Assembly: GCA_022695795.1 (NCBI GenBank)
Contig: MU404122.1
Coordinates: 1-64,000 of the forward strand
DNA length: 64,000 nucleotides
Reading direction: 5' to 3'
Origin: Biscogniauxia marginata
Lineage: Eukaryota; Ascomycota; Sordariomycetes; Xylariales; Xylariaceae
Position numbers and translations under genes: made by a program. The notes beneath the pieces are model-generated. The model made no database searches. It was not told where the DNA came from and saw only the letters and a program-made list of their open reading frames with translations. This document shows, one piece after another, positions 60,268-64,000 of this stretch; within the stretch, counting starts at the first letter, position 1; each line of letters opens with the position of its first letter.

Positions 60268-61863
60268 ATAAGTCAACGGGCGAAATAGAAGCTAGGAGAT
60301 ATTTACGCTAGGATTGGATCGACTGGAGATTTTGCTCTCATTGAGTCTGTGCAATAAACATCAATAGCTTAAGATACTTATGGATGGGGAAAATGTGGCA
60401 TCCTTACCAAGGATTCAGCGTCTCGGTCTATCGATTGTTAAATTAGCTTACGACTTCGTTAACGAATCGATGAGAATAATGACTTCTAGCTTCTATTACT
60501 CTAGAGCGTCACCTGCATCAATTAGTGAGCACATAACTGATAGTATGATGACAATAACATTTACATTTTAACATTGAAGAATGCTAACCTCTTACGGTTT
60601 CTAATTAGGAACTTTGGTAACCCGAGTTAGGGCCTTATTGGACTTCAGTTTGAATAATAAATCTTCCAGCACTTTCACCGCGGTTCTCCGAAAGTAGGCT
60701 TGTATGAGGAACTATCAGCTTAATAAACGTATGTTTGCCTAAGCAGATTCATGATATTCATACCATTTTAGACTGTCCTCTACTCCATGGCTATTCCTGG
60801 GGCTATATGCTGACCCTGCCTAATCGAACGCCACCACCTCACCTCCCGACGCCTCTGCTACTGTTGATTGGGTAGCTGCGAGGAACTTTGCCTAATGATC
60901 TTTACTGTTATTATTAATACTCACAGAAAGCCACTACAGAGTTCTAGGCCGGCAGCTGAACTGCCCTTCTCTCCCTTTGGTAAACATATTCCAGATGTTA
61001 GGAGAGCTAGTATTGGCCCGTTTCTTTGACATGATAGTATTGATGGCGGTGGTCGATACGCCGCAATGGATTAAGCGGCTGGCCCCCCCTAATTACTAGA
61101 GCAGGGCATAGCCATTACTGGGGTAGGAAGTAGGATCACGAACGGAGATGAAGTGCGTACTGGATTATGCTTGCGTCCGGCTGTCGTTATTGATTTTCTC
61201 CAAATGCAAGTCCTAGTACCTAACAGCCGATCATCTCCGTTCTGCTCCGAGACTTTCATGTCTTCGGCGTCCTAGTAATGGAGTGAAGTTGCTCCGCGTT
61301 GGAGGGGGCGCGGTGGCTCAGCTCACCTAGTCAGAGGGCTAAAAATATCTTTTCCTCACTGGCAACGGAGAGACTCTACGGTTCAAGTACCTTGCATAAT
61401 TCTTTCTATCGCCAATCAAGGGGAATCGTGTCAGCGATCGCCTACCGGCATGCTCGTCGGCCCACCATTCGCATAACCTTGTCCGAGCCGGATGCGAAGC
61501 GGTCCTCTTCGATTTAGCCCAACTTTGCTCCTTCGGCGGCCATATGCCTGCTTACAGCTATGATAGTTAGTTGCATTGTCGTTTTTGCCGCCTCAGCTGC
61601 TGCTGATGTCGTCGGGTCAATTATTGCAAGCGACACGGGGCAATTGAGATGCGTAGGTTAGTCATGAATCCCATGTCGTAAAGTTGTCGTAGTCGATGAA
61701 TTCCTGTATATAAGGGGCAGGTATGGGCAACAACATCATCGTTATCATCATCTATCACCGCTCTAATTCATACTCCCGTATATACCACTGCGTATTTACA
61801 TATAAGCAATAAACCGCTATACTCTTATAACTTACTCATCTTCGATCCAGCACTTCTCCAAAC
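60268..61863. other. Gene-poor stretch containing a tRNA-like segment
   Basis: No protein gene is supported. A segment at 61305-61395 resembles a degenerate tRNA promoter region and is listed separately. The last 150 bp are the probable promoter/5' UTR of the MDR reductase. Confidence 0.45.
61305..61395 (+). other. tRNA-like (pol III A/B-box) relic, possible SINE head
   Basis: TGGCTCAGCTCACC (from 61314) resembles an A box, and GGTTCAAGTACC (61380-61391) resembles the B box GGTTCRANNCC, about 50 bp apart. The acceptor and T stems do not pair well, so this is not a functional tRNA. It could be a tRNA pseudogene or the head of a tRNA-derived SINE; no second copy or A-rich tail was found in the window. 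Confidence 0.35.
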
Positions 61864-62985
61864 ATGTTCAGCCGCTCAGACAAGACGTCACCCACCGCTC
61901 CCGCCACGCCCATACGCAAGGTCGTCATCGCAGAATTCGGCGATGCCTCCAACGTCCGGGTAGAGGAGAGCACGATCTCGCCGCCTCGCCCGGGCGAGGT
62001 GCAAGTCGCGCCGCTATACGCCGGCTTCTCGGGCGCCGACGTCAACATGCGGCAGGGCGTGTACCCGATGCAGCGCAAGGCGCCCCTGACGCCGGGATAC
62101 TGCCTCGTCGGGACCGTAGTCGCCTCCGGCGGCGGCAAGAGCACGCCCGGCGGGTTCCGGCCCGGCGACCTCGTCGCCAGCCTGACCGTCTACGACGCGG
62201 ACGCCACGCTCGTGAACCTCCCGGCCAAGCACCTCGTCCCCGTGCCCGCCGGCGTCTCGCCCCGGCGCGCCGCGCCCCTCGTCCTCGACTGGGCCACCGC
62301 GTACGCCATGGTGTCCCAGACGGCCGACGTGCAGCCCGGGCAGCGCGTCTTCGTGCACGGGCTCAGCGGCGCCGTCGGCCACGCGCTCTCCGCGTTGTGT
62401 CGCCTGCGCGGCGCGTCCGTGTACGGGACCGCGTCGCCGCGGAACCACGACGCCGCGCGGGCGGCCGGAGCCACCGAGGTCTTCGACTACGCGGACAAAG
62501 GGTGGATGGATGCGATGCGCGCCCTCGGCGGCGCGCACGCCGTCTTCGACCCCCTCGGCTTCGGCAGCTGGGACGAGTCGTTCGAGATCCTGACGACGGG
62601 CGCGGAGGGGGGCATCCTTGTGGGGTACGGATCGAATCTGCAGTCGCTTCCCGGCTCCTCATCATCGACGGGTGGTAGTGGTTCGTCGGGCTCTTCGACC
62701 GTTAGCATGGTCAAGCTCTTGCTGCACAACGCGAATCTGTTCTGCAAGAAGCGCACGGCGTTTTATTACATCACGCGGGACGACGCCACTTTCCAGCCGA
62801 ACTTGCGCGCGCTGTTTGCGCTGGCGCAGGAGGGCAAGATTGACATCAAGATTAAGAACATATGGCGGATGGACGACATCCAGGAAGCTCACCGGAGCTG
62901 GGGCAAGGGCGCGGGCATCGGCTCTAACCTGATACAGGTTGCTAGCGACGATGTAATAAATGAAGTGGAAAGCAAATCTGGCTGA
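61864..62985 (+). CDS. MDR-superfamily quinone-reductase-like oxidoreductase
   Basis: A single exon encodes 373 aa, an ordinary length for medium-chain dehydrogenase/reductases of the zinc-free quinone oxidoreductase type. The N-terminal GroES-like fold includes PRPGEVQV, GFSGADVNMRQGVYP and PGYCLVGTV. The Rossmann part carries the dinucleotide motif VHGLSGAVGHAL (164-175), GASVYGTASPRNH and FDPLG. No structural-zinc cysteine lobe is seen. A Ser/Gly-rich insert (about 262-280) sits before MVKLLLHN. It would reduce quinone- or enone-type substrates with NAD(P)H in the cytosol; the true substrate is unknown. The coding region is markedly GC-richer than its flanks (third-position G/C). Confidence 0.9.
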   Translation: MFSRSDKTSPTAPATPIRKVVIAEFGDASNVRVEESTISPPRPGEVQVAPLYAGFSGADVNMRQGVYPMQRKAPLTPGYCLVGTVVASGGGKSTPGGFRPGDLVASLTVYDADATLVNLPAKHLVPVPAGVSPRRAAPLVLDWATAYAMVSQTADVQPGQRVFVHGLSGAVGHALSALCRLRGASVYGTASPRNHDAARAAGATEVFDYADKGWMDAMRALGGAHAVFDPLGFGSWDESFEILTTGAEGGILVGYGSNLQSLPGSSSSTGGSGSSGSSTVSMVKLLLHNANLFCKKRTAFYYITRDDATFQPNLRALFALAQEGKIDIKIKNIWRMDDIQEAHRSWGKGAGIGSNLIQVASDDVINEVESKSG

Positions 62986-63704
62986 GGTGCTAATTTATCG
63001 TTGATTGTACTCTTAAACGAGTTTGGCCGGCGTGTGGAAATATCTTTGTTGCCCCCCTTTCCCCTTTTCCTCCATGTATCTAGAGTATCTACCCCAAACA
63101 AGCCACGATATCCTAATAATACCGCTATTTTTATAGATGTTATACCAAGGCCTTGTCCTAAAGTCAATTGCATCCTGCTCGTAACCGCACGACTTCCAGT
63201 CTTTAAAACCGTAAACGCCAATCTGTTGAATCCTAGGTAGTTATGTGCGGAAGCCGTAGACTATTGTATGAACATTAGGCAGATATTGCTTGCACTAAAT
63301 ATGTAATGAGATAGCCTGTGAGGAGTTCTCATGCTTGAAATCTTTTGGTGTTGTGCTCATTATATGATAATGAACTAGGTAGCCCGAGGCAGAGCAAGTT
63401 CAAGAACCCCTCAATAATATTTTTTTCCAGAGCTAAAACGGGATTGGCCGCCTCATCAAACTCAATTTGGAAGATCTGCTTCTCAAGCCTTCGCGCGAAC
63501 ATCACCGCGAATGAGTGCAAGAACTCGGCAACATATTCAGCCCCCTTTCAATAATCCCACTATGTGTTACACAGTCGGTCCCGGCAACCAGACCGGAGCA
63601 AATTCTTCTCTTCAACATCATAAAACTCCATGCACGCACGACTAGATAAGGGGGTATCAAATGTCGAATATCAAAAATCCCAAAAAGAAAATCTCAGAGA
63701 CTTA
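62986..63704. other. Intergenic, no supported gene
   Basis: Downstream of the MDR gene only short frames occur (for example 63345-63554). This is the shared 3' region of two convergent genes. Nothing else is seen. Confidence 0.45.
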
Positions 63705-64000
63705 TCACTCGGCCTTCCGCCGCAACGCCAGGATATCCGCTAGTTTTAGATGGCCCTTAGCACCCCAACCTGAAGGGCCGCTATCTACTTCCGGCCGCAC
63801 CGTGACGTACCAGTTCCATGCGCGCCGGTCGAGGTCTGCCATGCTAAGGTGGTCGGCCCAGCTGTCGTACAGTAGTCTGATGGCGCCCAGCAGCCGGGCG
63901 ACGTTCTCCTCCTTCTCGAGCTCTAGGGTCTTGGCTGTCTTCCTCTTGGAAGGCTTCGCCGATATGCTGCCTTTCCGGGGCGTTGCTGATAGGCTATCTC
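63705..64000 (-). CDS. C-terminal part of an unidentified protein (cut by window edge)
   Basis: Reading the minus strand from the window end (two bases belong to a preceding codon), 97 codons stay open to a TGA at 63707-63705. The segment has a basic linker (PRKGSISAKPSKRKT), a charged helix (LELEKEENVARLLGAIRLLYDSW broken by acidic residues) and a Trp-rich end (AWNWYVTVRPEV, GWGAKG, ADILALRRKAE). It is GC-rich with strong coding character and no frame competitor, so it is very likely real. I do not recognise the family. The start and most of the gene lie beyond 64000. Confidence 0.7.
   Translation of the reverse strand, partial: DSLSATPRKGSISAKPSKRKTAKTLELEKEENVARLLGAIRLLYDSWADHLSMADLDRRAWNWYVTVRPEVDSGPSGWGAKGHLKLADILALRRKAE

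Overview
The window reads as nuclear DNA of a filamentous ascomycete (Pezizomycotina; a plant-associated Sordariomycete or Leotiomycete is my inference). The reasons are short spliceosomal introns of about 50-90 nt with CTRAC-type branch points, typical fungal families (rhodopsin-domain membrane proteins, tannase/feruloyl esterase, P450, arylsulfotransferase, a BAS2-like secreted protein), and very AT-rich, stop-filled blocks of the kind left by repeat-induced point mutation (RIP). Start codons and splice junctions below were read by eye with frame checks; no transcript or homology search was available.

Layout. 1-6.7 kb is gene-poor, with homopolymers at the extreme left edge and two short solo-LTR-like elements. 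6.7-9.4 kb holds a three-exon dynamin-like GTPase whose second intron would remove an in-frame stop and add a tail of GLFG/FG-type motifs. 11.0-19.8 kb holds an F-box protein, a four-exon cytochrome P450, a rhodopsin-domain membrane protein and a secreted tannase/feruloyl esterase. 19.8-29.2 kb is mostly decayed, with an intron-bearing tRNA-Lys(UUU), a small secreted four-cysteine protein and a four-exon secreted SGNH esterase.

29.2-40.3 kb is an 11-kb AT-rich block with no usable genes. It contains a 404-bp TIR/MITE element, a 9.3-kb interval bounded by inverted repeats sharing the MITE terminus, two degraded copies of one LTR, an assembly gap inside a 23-bp tandem repeat, and one 408-bp solo LTR with a perfect 5-bp target duplication and normal base composition.

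40.3-47.8 kb is an ordinary conserved block: DAHP synthase (with an upstream TGAGTCA site), a small cysteine-rich membrane protein, mitochondrial ribosomal protein mL50 and a mitochondrial ACOT9-type acyl-CoA thioesterase. 50.7-63 kb is accessory: arylsulfotransferase, cupin protein, a second rhodopsin-domain protein with a 20-nt microexon, a BAS2-like secreted protein and an MDR-family reductase. The right edge cuts an unidentified minus-strand gene.

I see no polyketide, peptide or terpene synthase, so the P450, cupin and reductase do not form a recognisable metabolite cluster here. The pattern fits a genome split into conserved GC-balanced gene blocks and RIP-degraded repeat compartments, with several secreted-protein genes (24.4-28.4 kb and 59.9 kb) in gene-poor flanks.
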